This document shows positions 35,934 through 44,135 of a DNA stretch of 64,000 bases, piece after piece. Made by a program: the position numbers and the translations under genes. How positions within the stretch are numbered: position 1 is the stretch's first letter; the number at the start of each line of letters is the position of its first letter. A model generated the notes under the pieces. That model was not told the DNA's origin, made no database searches, and saw only the letters and a list, made by a program, of their open reading frames with translations. Source of the stretch: an uncultured Flavobacteriales bacterium (lineage in GTDB: Bacteria; Bacteroidota; Bacteroidia; Flavobacteriales_D; Parvicellaceae); contig CALSMU010000013.1 of the NCBI GenBank assembly GCA_943787535.1, forward strand, positions 179,370-243,369. Reading direction: 5' to 3'.

Positions 35934-36869
35934 ATGAGAAAGTTATTGTTATTGACTTTTCTCTTGATCAGTCTTGTCGGGTTGGCATGTGAACATTGTA
36001 ATGTTTACTTAAATATTTCACCAGGAGATTATAAAAATTCATTTGGAATTTTTATGCGGTCTCGCACTATGCTGGGGGATTATAATTTAAGTGGACAGAA
36101 TTATTTAAAACACACAAGCCATAATTCGCAATCTGGATTTTTAGGGAATCAAGTCAGAGAAGAATACAACATATATGAAGTAAGAGGGAATTTTTACTTT
36201 AAAGAAAGGTGGAACACTATTATTGTGTTGCCATTTGTTCAAAATGTCCAATACATTAATGATATTGCTAAATATAATGTTAGCGGTGTAGGTGATCCTA
36301 TCCTTTTGCAACGTTTCCAGCTTTACAGCACAAAACTTACAGAGGACACTTCTAAATTTGTGCATAGAGTAACTGTTGGAATTGGCATAAAAATACCATT
36401 AGGAAGTATTGAGAGAGAATATCTTTATGGAAAACCAAATCTTGACCTTCAACCTGGTACGGGAAGTTGGGATGCATTGGGCTCTTTTTCTTATGTTGTA
36501 AGAAAACAAAAAGTTGGATTAATTTTTAATTCAAATATTAAATTAAATTCTGCTAATGAAAATAAATACCAATATGGAAATACTACAAACGTAACGGCTA
36601 ACGTTTTTTATATGTTTCGTATAAGAAAAGCTACTTTTGTTCCTTTTTATGGTACTTATTATGAAAAAGCAAATTATGATAGAAACTCGGATATTTATAC
36701 TGATACAGGAGGGAGTTCCTGGTATAGCGATATAGGGTTTAAGTTAAATGTGAAAAATTTATTATTAACCTCTAATGTGCAATTTGCTTTTGAAAATAAT
36801 TTAAATGGAATAAATCAACTTGTTCCAAAAGCAAGATTAATCATTGGATTAAATTACTTATTGAAATGA
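35934..36869 (+). CDS. Outer-membrane beta-barrel protein of the MbnP/MbnH-type locus
   Basis: A 311-residue protein with a signal peptide (MRKLLLLTFLLISLVGLA) and, at the predicted mature N-terminus, a Cys pair CEHCN that could bind metal. The rest alternates aromatic and polar residues in strands, with RGNFYFKERWNTIIVLPFVQNV and a C-terminal LIIGLNYLLK ending like an outer-membrane barrel. It resembles transporter-like barrel proteins that accompany copper and MbnP-type genes in Bacteroidota. Its stop overlaps the start of the next gene by 4 bases (ATGA), indicating translational coupling. Transport function is inferred. Confidence 0.75.
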   Translation: MRKLLLLTFLLISLVGLACEHCNVYLNISPGDYKNSFGIFMRSRTMLGDYNLSGQNYLKHTSHNSQSGFLGNQVREEYNIYEVRGNFYFKERWNTIIVLPFVQNVQYINDIAKYNVSGVGDPILLQRFQLYSTKLTEDTSKFVHRVTVGIGIKIPLGSIEREYLYGKPNLDLQPGTGSWDALGSFSYVVRKQKVGLIFNSNIKLNSANENKYQYGNTTNVTANVFYMFRIRKATFVPFYGTYYEKANYDRNSDIYTDTGGSSWYSDIGFKLNVKNLLLTSNVQFAFENNLNGINQLVPKARLIIGLNYLLK

Positions 36870-37711
36870 AAAAATTAAACTTTATAGTTTTAATGTTAGC
36901 TGTTTTACCTCTGGTAATTGCCAGCTGTAAAAAGAAAGGGTGCACAGATGCAACGGCTTCAAATTATGATGTCAATGCTAAAAGAGACGATGGCACTTGT
37001 ACATATGACCCACATGTAGATCCGCACATTACGCTCAATTTTGAGCATAATTTTGATGGTTCAATTGTTTCTAGTTCGAGTTTTAATCAGTTAATTTATT
37101 CAAACCAAGCTGGAAACACCCTCAGTGTTGAGCATCTAGAATATTTAGTTTCGAATATAAAATTGTACAAGTCAAATGGAGATAGTTTAGTCTTTTCGGA
37201 TTATAACTTGTTTAACTTGTCGGATGTTAATTCTCTTTCTTTTGATTTGTCTAACCATGTTGAAGAAGGGAGTTATACAGGAATCGGTTTTGACTTTGGA
37301 TTTAATTCTTCGAATAATATTTCTGGCAGCTATACTGATTTGAATGCTGTAAACTGGAGTTGGCCAGATATGTTAGGAGGTGGATACCATAACATGAAAC
37401 TTGAAGGTAAATTTATAGATACTAATACAGATACAATATCTTATGCTTATCATATGGGAAAAGCTAGAGAAATAACTGCTACTGATACTACTTTTCACGA
37501 TAACCATGCGTTTATCAAATTGAATACTTCTTTCAATATTGAAAATGATGCTTCAATTTCAATTGATATGAATATTGCTGAATGGTTTAAAAACCCAAAT
37601 ACATGGGACTTAAATGCATATAACAACATGTTGATGCCAAATTACACGGCGCAAATGATGATGAAAGATAATTCAAGTAATGTGTTTTCTTGGGGTGGAA
37701 TTGTACAATAA
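36866..37711 (+). CDS. MbnP family lipoprotein (putative copper-binding)
   Basis: A 281-residue lipoprotein (lipobox VIASC). After the lipid Cys comes a short GCTDATASNYDVNAKRDDGTC motif, then the MbnP-type domain: ITLNFEHNFDGS, an EYLVSNIKLYKSNGD strand, and the family-typical Trp motif NAVNWSWPDMLGGGYHNMKLEG, with downstream HMG and HDNH segments. MbnP proteins are periplasmic copper-binding partners of the di-heme enzyme MbnH. In the characterised methanotroph pair, MbnH oxidises an MbnP Trp to kynurenine to form the copper site. Here the peroxidase-type gene follows directly, which supports the pairing. No methanobactin precursor is seen. Copper binding is inferred from the family. Confidence 0.85.
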   Translation: MKKLNFIVLMLAVLPLVIASCKKKGCTDATASNYDVNAKRDDGTCTYDPHVDPHITLNFEHNFDGSIVSSSSFNQLIYSNQAGNTLSVEHLEYLVSNIKLYKSNGDSLVFSDYNLFNLSDVNSLSFDLSNHVEEGSYTGIGFDFGFNSSNNISGSYTDLNAVNWSWPDMLGGGYHNMKLEGKFIDTNTDTISYAYHMGKAREITATDTTFHDNHAFIKLNTSFNIENDASISIDMNIAEWFKNPNTWDLNAYNNMLMPNYTAQMMMKDNSSNVFSWGGIVQ

Positions 37712-37718
37712 AAATAAT

Positions 37719-37742
37719 AAAGCGTCCAGAAATGGGCGCTTT
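37719..37742 (+). terminator. Hairpin between the MbnP-like and di-heme peroxidase genes
   Basis: AAAGCGTCC / GGGCGCTTT forms a 9-pair stem (one G-U) with a 6-base loop, but only a short, interrupted T tail follows. It may be a partial terminator or an mRNA-processing/stability element that lowers expression of the downstream gene. Confidence 0.5.
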
Positions 37743-37774
37743 ATGTTGTGATTTTATCAGATTCATATTATAAT

Positions 37775-37782
37775 TAACTTTG
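37775..37782 (+). promoter_or_regulatory. Putative -7 promoter element for the di-heme peroxidase gene
   Basis: TAACTTTG matches TAnnTTTG, 21 bases before the ATG at 37804, so this gene may also be transcribed independently of the upstream operon. Confidence 0.45.
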
Positions 37783-37803
37783 CCCTGTTTAATAAACTAG
37801 GCC

Positions 37804-38931
37804 ATGAGATTTAACTATTTCATAATAATAATTGCTTTTTCTCTTGCTTCATGTAAAAAATATGAAGGATGCACAGATCCTGCGGCCTTAAATTATGATG
37901 CGGCAGCAAATAGGGATAATGGATCTTGTAAATATGTTGGGGTAAATTACCCTTATGAATTAGATATTCCGAGTCAATTTGAACAACTTTTACCGGCACC
38001 AAGTATACCTGCAAATAATCCTCTGACAGAGGCTGGTGTATTGTTGGGAAGAAAATTGTTTTATGATCCGATCTTGTCTGGTAATAATACTCAGAGTTGT
38101 GCAGATTGTCACAAACAAGCCAACGGCTTTACGGATAATGGTTATCAGTTTAGTACCGGAATTGACTTGTTGGAAGGAGATCGAAATGCAATGCCTTTAT
38201 TTAATATGGCATGGAATTACAATGATACATACTTTTGGGATGGAAAGGCTTATGGTCTGGAAAATCAGGTGTTTGAGCCAGTTGCTAACCCCGTAGAAAT
38301 GCATGAAACCTGGCCCAATGCTGTTGCTAAATTGCAGTCAGATGACGAATATCCTTCTATGTTTAATACTGCTTTTGGAACGGAGACAATAGATTCCAAT
38401 TTGGTCACAATGGCAATTGCTCAATTTGAAAGAACGCTAATTTCTGGCGACTCTAGGTTTGATCAATACATACGAGGTGAGATTTCTTTAACTCCCTCTG
38501 AGTTTGCTGGTTATAATGTTTTTATGGATGAAGCAGGAGGAGATTGCTTTCACTGTCATGGAGATATAAATAATCCACTTTGGACCGATAATATATATCA
38601 TAACAATGCACTGGATGCTACATTTTCAGATTTGGGTAGAGGTGCAGTAACCGGTAATGCTGCAGATAATGGAAAGTTTAAAACCCCCTCACTTCGAAAT
38701 TTATCTTATACTGCTCCCTATATGCATGATGGAAGGTTTGCAACATTAGACGAAGTCATTAATCACTATGCTGTTGGTTTGCAAAATTCTGCAACCGTAG
38801 ATCCATTAATGAAAAATGTATTGTCAGGAGGTAATCAACTTAATCCCCAGGATAGAATTGATTTAAAAGCATTTTTATTGTCGCTTAATGATCCCAGTTT
38901 TATAACAAACCCTGATTACCAAGCTCCTTAG
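37804..38931 (+). CDS. Di-heme cytochrome c peroxidase / MbnH-MauG-type lipoprotein
   Basis: A 375-residue lipoprotein (lipobox SLASC). Next to the lipid Cys it has GCTDPAALNYDAAANRDNGSC, matching the motif on the MbnP-like protein. Two heme c sites are present: SCADCHKQ (~residue 98) and DCFHCHGD (~residue 250). Family motifs are GRKLFYDPILSGNNTQSC, NPVEMHETW, GKFKTPSLRNLSYTAPYMHDG and the LKAFLLSLND ending. Bacterial di-heme peroxidases reduce H2O2, while MauG and MbnH use the two hemes for long-range protein oxidation. The adjacent MbnP-like gene favours an MbnH-type role, acting on the partner lipoprotein; a detoxifying peroxidase remains possible. Confidence 0.88.
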   Translation: MRFNYFIIIIAFSLASCKKYEGCTDPAALNYDAAANRDNGSCKYVGVNYPYELDIPSQFEQLLPAPSIPANNPLTEAGVLLGRKLFYDPILSGNNTQSCADCHKQANGFTDNGYQFSTGIDLLEGDRNAMPLFNMAWNYNDTYFWDGKAYGLENQVFEPVANPVEMHETWPNAVAKLQSDDEYPSMFNTAFGTETIDSNLVTMAIAQFERTLISGDSRFDQYIRGEISLTPSEFAGYNVFMDEAGGDCFHCHGDINNPLWTDNIYHNNALDATFSDLGRGAVTGNAADNGKFKTPSLRNLSYTAPYMHDGRFATLDEVINHYAVGLQNSATVDPLMKNVLSGGNQLNPQDRIDLKAFLLSLNDPSFITNPDYQAP

Positions 38932-38932
38932 A

Positions 38933-39577
38933 TTATCTTAATTTTTTAATTTCACTTTTCCTACCAATTGAAGCAGTAATATAATCTGTTTTTATTGAGG
39001 CTCCTCTCGCTGGAGAATATTCCCTACCATAAAAAATAATTTGTAAATGCAGCTTATTCCAAATTTCCCGAGGAAACAATCTTTTGGCGTCTTTTTCAGT
39101 TTGGTCTACATTTTTTCCATTGGTTAAATTCCAACGATACATTAATCTATGAATATGTGTATCCACAGGAAAAGCAGGAACACCAAATGCTTGACTCATA
39201 ACAACTGAAGCAGTTTTATGTCCGACACCAGGCAGTTCTTCCAACTGTTCGAAAGATTTAGGTACCCTACCATTGTACTTGTCTAAAAGGATGTGTGATA
39301 AATCATATATAGCCTTCGATTTTCGAGGAGACAAACCACATGGTCTAATAATTTCCTTTATTTCTTCTGCAGAATGTTTAATCATTTCAGATGGAGTATT
39401 TGCCATCTTGAATAGGGCAGGAGTAACTTTATTTACACGTACATCAGTGCATTGCGCAGATAGTAAAACGGCTATTAATAATGTATATTCATCTGTGTGG
39501 TCTAGCGGAATAGGAGTCTCTGGGTAGAGTTTCTCTAATTCGTCAATGATGAATTGAACTTTTTCTTGTTTATTCAT
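38933..39577 (-). CDS. nth: Endonuclease III without the C-terminal Fe-S cysteines
   Basis: A 214-residue HhH-GPD DNA glycosylase/AP lyase that removes oxidised pyrimidines in base-excision repair. The helix-hairpin-helix and catalytic Lys lie in LEELPGVGHKTASVVMSQAFG, and the catalytic Asp in FPVDTHIHRLMYRW. Normally the C-terminus carries four Cys ligands of a 4Fe-4S cluster, in the part after the YGR motif. Here that segment reads YGREYSPARGASIKTDY and continues to the stop without any Cys, so the cluster cannot be formed. The rest of the enzyme appears intact. It abuts the batE-type gene and is probably the last gene of that transcript. Confidence 0.9.
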   Translation of the reverse strand: MNKQEKVQFIIDELEKLYPETPIPLDHTDEYTLLIAVLLSAQCTDVRVNKVTPALFKMANTPSEMIKHSAEEIKEIIRPCGLSPRKSKAIYDLSHILLDKYNGRVPKSFEQLEELPGVGHKTASVVMSQAFGVPAFPVDTHIHRLMYRWNLTNGKNVDQTEKDAKRLFPREIWNKLHLQIIFYGREYSPARGASIKTDYITASIGRKSEIKKLR

Positions 39578-40345
39578 CTATATCGTTTTTACAAACTCTT
39601 TCTGTAACCAACCAATTTTACCATCGCCGAATCGGATTTCATACCATAGTTCGGTTTGGTCTAATATTTTAACCTTTGTTCCTTCGTGCAGCACAAATGA
39701 AACACTTGAGTTTGCTGATGGTTGAGACATTAATTCAATGGATGGTTTGAAAATAATGGCATCTTCATTTGACATTAATCTGCTTTTATGGAGGCCAGAA
39801 AAAATAATGGAGAATATTCCAAATATCATAGAGAGAACAGCAGTATAGAAGGTTAGTTTTTTCAGTTTTCTTGATTTAGAAAATAGGTACAGAATCAACA
39901 GCAGACTACCAATGATAAATAGGTAAATTGAATTGTATGACCAGTAATTGGGGGCATTACTAACCCAGGTAAAAAACCAGTCGCTCAATTGTATCGAGTC
40001 ATTAATTTTATTTTTATCCGAAACTCTTTTGTTTGCTAACGTTAAGTTATGCAAGATATTTGGATTGCCGGGAGATAGTTTTAAAGCCTTTTCGTAATAA
40101 AGAATGGTGTTAGGAATGTCATCTATCTTATAGTAAGAATTCCCAAGGTTTAAGAAAAGCTCTGGAGAATAGTACTCTGCGCAAAGTTGCTTATATGAGT
40201 TAATTGCGGCCTCATAATTATGCTCTTCATATTGCTTGTTTCCCTCATTAAAAACACCTGTAGGGTCAGAGATATTCGCCTTGATAGAAACCGATGCAAA
40301 TAAAATAAAAATGAATATAATCCTACCTCTTAACATGTTTTTCAA
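39578..40345 (-). CDS. batE: BatE-like TPR and SH3-type protein
   Basis: A 255-residue membrane protein at the end of the Bat operon. After a signal-like N-terminus it has TPR motifs (FNEGNKQYEEHNYEAAINSYKQL; LFLNLGNSYYKIDDIPNTILYYEKALKLSPGN), then two transmembrane helices (SIYLFIIGSLLLILYLF; AVLSMIFGIFSIIFSGL). The C-terminal SH3-like domain has VSFVLHEGTKVKILDQTELWYEIRFGDGKIGWLQKEFV. This is the usual BatE layout. Its start overlaps the end of batD by 23 bases. The role in the Bat complex is known only by association with oxidative and envelope stress tolerance. Confidence 0.85.
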   Translation of the reverse strand: MKNMLRGRIIFIFILFASVSIKANISDPTGVFNEGNKQYEEHNYEAAINSYKQLCAEYYSPELFLNLGNSYYKIDDIPNTILYYEKALKLSPGNPNILHNLTLANKRVSDKNKINDSIQLSDWFFTWVSNAPNYWSYNSIYLFIIGSLLLILYLFSKSRKLKKLTFYTAVLSMIFGIFSIIFSGLHKSRLMSNEDAIIFKPSIELMSQPSANSSVSFVLHEGTKVKILDQTELWYEIRFGDGKIGWLQKEFVKTI

Positions 40346-42068
40346 TTTTGTTAATCAGCGTTTTGGTCGTTGTTAAAGTTGTCTCAGCATCACTATGCGA
40401 AATAGGAGCAAAACGAGCCATTTCGCAATCGTTCAATACTTTTAGCAATGAGGCAATGGTTGCAGAATCTATACTTATTTTAGTTAGTTCTTCTTCAATT
40501 CTTTTTTTATTCAATTCAGAAACGGGTATTTTAAATTTATGCGATAAATATCCATCAATTGCATTATGAAGTTCTTCGAAATATGCTAAATCATTTTTCT
40601 CTTTTAGATGTTTTTCTGCATTGGCTAATCTGGCTAATGCAGATTTTGATGCGTTTTTATGCGTTAGTTCAACTTGATTTTTTTCTTGTCCCGTTATTCT
40701 TTTCGCAAAGAAGAAAAGAAAAAAGAGAAGAAAGGGACTCCCTAGTGCCAAAAAATAATTCGTCGTTCCAAAAAAGAAAGCGTTTACGGGGGTTAATTCC
40801 GTTTCATGCTCTATATGCCTTATCTCATTACTTAACAATTCTACATCTTGCTTATTTCCGGAAGAAGTATTGGTTAAGTCTTCGCTTACCCCTTTTAAAA
40901 CATTAATTTTTACCGCATCAGAAGTAAGTGTTTTATATTTTCCTGTGGCTGTATTAAAATAACTGAATTCAATTGCGTCGATATCAAAAATGCCATGGTG
41001 CCTTGGAATAATTAGATAGGTAAATTCTTTACTCCCACTTAATCCTGATGAACTTACTTTAACATTGTTTTTTATTTCGGGGTCAAAGACTTCAAAGTCT
41101 GTTGGGAAGTTAATTTCTGGTGCATTCAATTGTTTTAAATTTCCTTTTCCAGAAATTTTAATTTTTAAATCTATTGGCTCATTTGTTTTAAGTTCCGTTG
41201 TAGAGTACGTAACATCGAGTTTGTAGCCTTTACCTACTTGTGATTCGAAGCTTGGTGGCGAATTGTTTGGCAGTACTTTTACGGTTAACTCTTGGTTATT
41301 GCTTTTTACATCTATAACCGATCCTTGATTGAAAAAACTTCTGTTTACACGGGCGGTAATATCGAATTCTGGAATTGTAATTTTACCGGTTTTTTGAGGA
41401 AATACAATTTCCTTTTTTAAGGTGTAGATATTGTATCTTACCCCATTTATGGCTTCTTGTTTAGTTGGCCAACCATTGCTTCCTGCGGTAATTTCCTCCG
41501 TCCACACACCATCAATCATGGCGAAATCATAATTATCTAATGCTATATTTCCATAACGTGAGTATATTTTATACGTTACCAAAACAACTTCTCCTTTATA
41601 TGGAGCTTTATTGCTTACAGAAATTCTCGTAAAAAGATTTGTGTTTTTTGGTGGAGCGATATTTAATTTAGGGTCACTAGCACCTACCTGCACAGTGAAA
41701 TAAGAACTTTTTGTTTCTATGTCTCCTGCAATAAAAGTTGCTGGAGTCAATTTGAAAGTACCTTTTTTGTTTGCTTTTAAATTAATTGAATATTCAAAAG
41801 AATGCGTGGCTCTTCCGTTTATATATTGATGTGATTCTCCGTTAGATTCACGAACAAAAGAAAATCCTTCATAAGTAGGTCGCTGAATTCCTGTGATACT
41901 AAAATTATCTTGCGAGGAAATAGAGTAGGTTAATTTGAAGACATCCCCAACCTGAACGGATTTGTTCGATGTGTTAATACTGGTCGTAAATTTTTGCGCA
42001 CTTCCTTGAGTAACAATAAATATATTTGCTACAAAAAACAATAAGCTTATTTTGAAATTAATCTTCAT
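40323..42068 (-). CDS. batD: BatD family protein
   Basis: A 581-residue protein with a signal peptide and about 400 residues of repeated beta-sandwich sequence (FKLTYSISSQDNF, FEYSINLKANKKGTFKLTPATF, VTYKIYSRYGNI). A single transmembrane helix near residue 440 (NYFLALGSPFLLFFLFFFAKR) separates it from a short helical cytoplasmic tail. The large periplasmic part with oxygen-tolerance (BatD) strands and the operon position identify it. It overlaps batE and follows batC by 10 bases. Known Bat proteins in Bacteroides are linked to aerotolerance; the exact activity is unknown. Confidence 0.9.
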   Translation of the reverse strand: MKINFKISLLFFVANIFIVTQGSAQKFTTSINTSNKSVQVGDVFKLTYSISSQDNFSITGIQRPTYEGFSFVRESNGESHQYINGRATHSFEYSINLKANKKGTFKLTPATFIAGDIETKSSYFTVQVGASDPKLNIAPPKNTNLFTRISVSNKAPYKGEVVLVTYKIYSRYGNIALDNYDFAMIDGVWTEEITAGSNGWPTKQEAINGVRYNIYTLKKEIVFPQKTGKITIPEFDITARVNRSFFNQGSVIDVKSNNQELTVKVLPNNSPPSFESQVGKGYKLDVTYSTTELKTNEPIDLKIKISGKGNLKQLNAPEINFPTDFEVFDPEIKNNVKVSSSGLSGSKEFTYLIIPRHHGIFDIDAIEFSYFNTATGKYKTLTSDAVKINVLKGVSEDLTNTSSGNKQDVELLSNEIRHIEHETELTPVNAFFFGTTNYFLALGSPFLLFFLFFFAKRITGQEKNQVELTHKNASKSALARLANAEKHLKEKNDLAYFEELHNAIDGYLSHKFKIPVSELNKKRIEEELTKISIDSATIASLLKVLNDCEMARFAPISHSDAETTLTTTKTLINKIEKHVKR

Positions 42069-42078
42069 TCTAAGTTAA

Positions 42079-42975
42079 CTACCAGTCTTTCGTGTTGTTA
42101 TCTCCTTTCTTTTTTCCTTTTTGTTTTGCGATTTTAAGCAAAATATTCTTTTCGTCCTCGTTTACTGCGTCTAAATCTTTTTTAATTTGCCCCTTAGACA
42201 TTTTTCCTTCTATTTCTTTTTCTTCCCCTTTGTTTTTATCTCCAGGTTTTGGCTTATTTTCTTTCTCCTCTTTGTCTTCATTTTTCTCATCCTCTTTGTC
42301 TCCTTCTCCTTCTCCTTCTCCTTCTTTTTTCTCCTTATTTCCTTCTTTTTCCTCTTCCGATTTATCTCCGTCTTTATTGTCCTCGTTCTCTTTCTTGTTC
42401 TTGTTTTCTTCCTTTTTATCCTCGTTTTTCTTTTCGTCTTCGTCTTTACCTTCTTTTTGATTTTTATTTTCTTGTTGCTGTTGTTGTTTTAATTTACTCA
42501 ATGCATAAGACAAATTATAGCGAGTGTCTTCATCCTTTGGATTGTTTCTAAGTGAATTTTTATAGGCTTCAATACTGTTTTTTAAGTAGTCGGAACTTTT
42601 CTTTTGCTCTTCAGGATTTTGATTTTGTGAACTCCCAGCAAACCTCTTTAGGAATACATTTCCTAGGTTATGATATGCTTTTGCTTTGTCATTTTTGTTT
42701 TCTAGCGTTCCAGCATATTGCTCATAGTATTCCGCTGCTTTTTCAAAATCACCACTTCTATAGGCAGAGTTTGCTGCATTGTATAAGGCTCCGTTGTATT
42801 GGTTATTTGCTTCGAAAGCTTGTTCAAATTTATCTTGCGCCGTTCCGTAGTCTCCATTGTTGTAGGCATCAACTCCTCGATTTAGATCTAGTTTTTCTGT
42901 GGTTTGTCCAATGCTAATTGAAAATGTCATGAAGAGACAAATGGATAGGGTAATATGTTTAATGTTCCAATTCAT
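42079..42975 (-). CDS. batC: BatC-like TPR protein with a Glu/Lys-rich tail
   Basis: A 298-residue protein with a signal peptide (MNWNIKHITLSICLFMTFSISIGQ). TPR units (NRGVDAYNNGDYGTAQDKFEQAFEAN; AAEYYEQYAGTLENKNDKAKAYHNLGNVF; RNNPKDEDTRYNLSYALSKL) are followed by a very low-complexity region of about 90 residues made almost only of Glu, Lys, Asp, Asn and Gly. A short more ordered end follows (GKMSKGQIKKDLDAVNEDEK). The low-complexity tail is a feature of BatC in this group. It overlaps batB by 4 bases. The tail generates long Ser/Phe/Leu-rich shadow ORFs on the other strand. Confidence 0.9.
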   Translation of the reverse strand: MNWNIKHITLSICLFMTFSISIGQTTEKLDLNRGVDAYNNGDYGTAQDKFEQAFEANNQYNGALYNAANSAYRSGDFEKAAEYYEQYAGTLENKNDKAKAYHNLGNVFLKRFAGSSQNQNPEEQKKSSDYLKNSIEAYKNSLRNNPKDEDTRYNLSYALSKLKQQQQQENKNQKEGKDEDEKKNEDKKEENKNKKENEDNKDGDKSEEEKEGNKEKKEGEGEGEGDKEDEKNEDKEEKENKPKPGDKNKGEEKEIEGKMSKGQIKKDLDAVNEDEKNILLKIAKQKGKKKGDNNTKDW

Positions 42976-44135
42976 ATTTCTTCGAATAATTTAAGTTTAT
43001 CTACTATTTTAGTTCTCTTTTCATTCATGAAAAGCTCAATTAATAGAAGTAATAAACCTACTGCTAGAAAAGGTTGAAATTGATCTTCGTATCCAGTGTA
43101 TTTCTCGCTACTTAAAGTCGATTTTTCTATCGTATTTATTTGGTTGATTAATCCTTCTAACCCAATACTCATTCCATTTGCTCGTGTATAAGAACCTTGG
43201 CCAGCATTGGATATATTGATTAAATTCTCTTCATTTAATTTTGTTAAAACAGTATTTTCGTTTTCATCTTTTTTGTTTCCTGTTTTTTTGCCTCTTTTAT
43301 AAATTGGAATAGGGACACCTTTTGTGGTTCCCATTCCGATGGTATGAACTACAACTCCTAGGTCGTTTGCTTTTTCAGCAGCAACAATACCTTGTTCTTC
43401 ATGATCTTCGCCATCAGAGAATACAACAATTGTTTTATTGGCTCCATTTTCAAAATTGAAAGAAGTCATGCACTCGTTTATGGCTAATCCTATGTCCGTA
43501 CCTTGAGCCGACATCATTCTTGTAGTAATATTTTGGGTGAATGTTTTCGCAACATGGTAGTCAGGAGTTATGGGCAGATGCTTGTAGGCACTCCCAGCAA
43601 AAACAACAATTCCAATATGATCACCGTGCAGTTTGTCTATTAGTTTTTCTATCGAAAGTTTCGAGATTTTTAATCGACTATATCCAGCAGATAAATCTTC
43701 TGCTAGCATAGAGTTACTGACATCAATCGCAAGCATAATATCAATTCCTTTACTTTCTATATTTTTTTCATTTTTACCGTATTGTGGATTTGCCATAGCA
43801 ATTATTAAAAAAGACACACCCAAGCGGAACAGTATAAATTTAATTAATGACTTGCCAGTGGAGTATCCGCTAAATAAAGAGGGTAGTAACTGTTTATCGG
43901 CATATCTCTTTATAGCTTTGTTTTTCCAGGATATTACTCGGAAAAAGAGAAGGAGCATAAACGGAATCATGATAAAGAAATAGAGCGCCCATTGATTTTC
44001 GAATCGAAATTCGGGCACTTCTTCTGTTACATAATAATACGTTGCATAACCAATAGACCAGAAGAGAATTTCGACTATTGCAATTACAATTATTGCAGTG
44101 GTTGTGCTGTAGCGATATTTATATAATTGACTCAA
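42972..44135 (-). CDS. batB: BatB family VWA-domain membrane protein
   Basis: A 387-residue inner-membrane protein with N-terminal transmembrane helices, a von Willebrand factor A domain and a C-terminal helix (PFLAVGLLLLLIELF). The MIDAS motif DxSxS is in IDIMLAIDVSNSMLAEDLSAG, with further VWA signatures in VVFAGSAYKHLPITPD, MMSAQGTDIGLAI and VVFSDGEDHEEQ. BatA and BatB are thought to interact with each other and with BatC in Bacteroides. It overlaps batA and batC by 4 bases each, indicating tight translational coupling. Confidence 0.92.
   Translation of the reverse strand: MSQLYKYRYSTTTAIIVIAIVEILFWSIGYATYYYVTEEVPEFRFENQWALYFFIMIPFMLLLFFRVISWKNKAIKRYADKQLLPSLFSGYSTGKSLIKFILFRLGVSFLIIAMANPQYGKNEKNIESKGIDIMLAIDVSNSMLAEDLSAGYSRLKISKLSIEKLIDKLHGDHIGIVVFAGSAYKHLPITPDYHVAKTFTQNITTRMMSAQGTDIGLAINECMTSFNFENGANKTIVVFSDGEDHEEQGIVAAEKANDLGVVVHTIGMGTTKGVPIPIYKRGKKTGNKKDENENTVLTKLNEENLINISNAGQGSYTRANGMSIGLEGLINQINTIEKSTLSSEKYTGYEDQFQPFLAVGLLLLLIELFMNEKRTKIVDKLKLFEEI

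Noticed and set aside
42092-42917. Several Ser/Phe/Leu-rich ORFs on the plus strand
   Set aside because: They are shadows of the Glu/Lys-rich batC tail and its TPR region on the minus strand.
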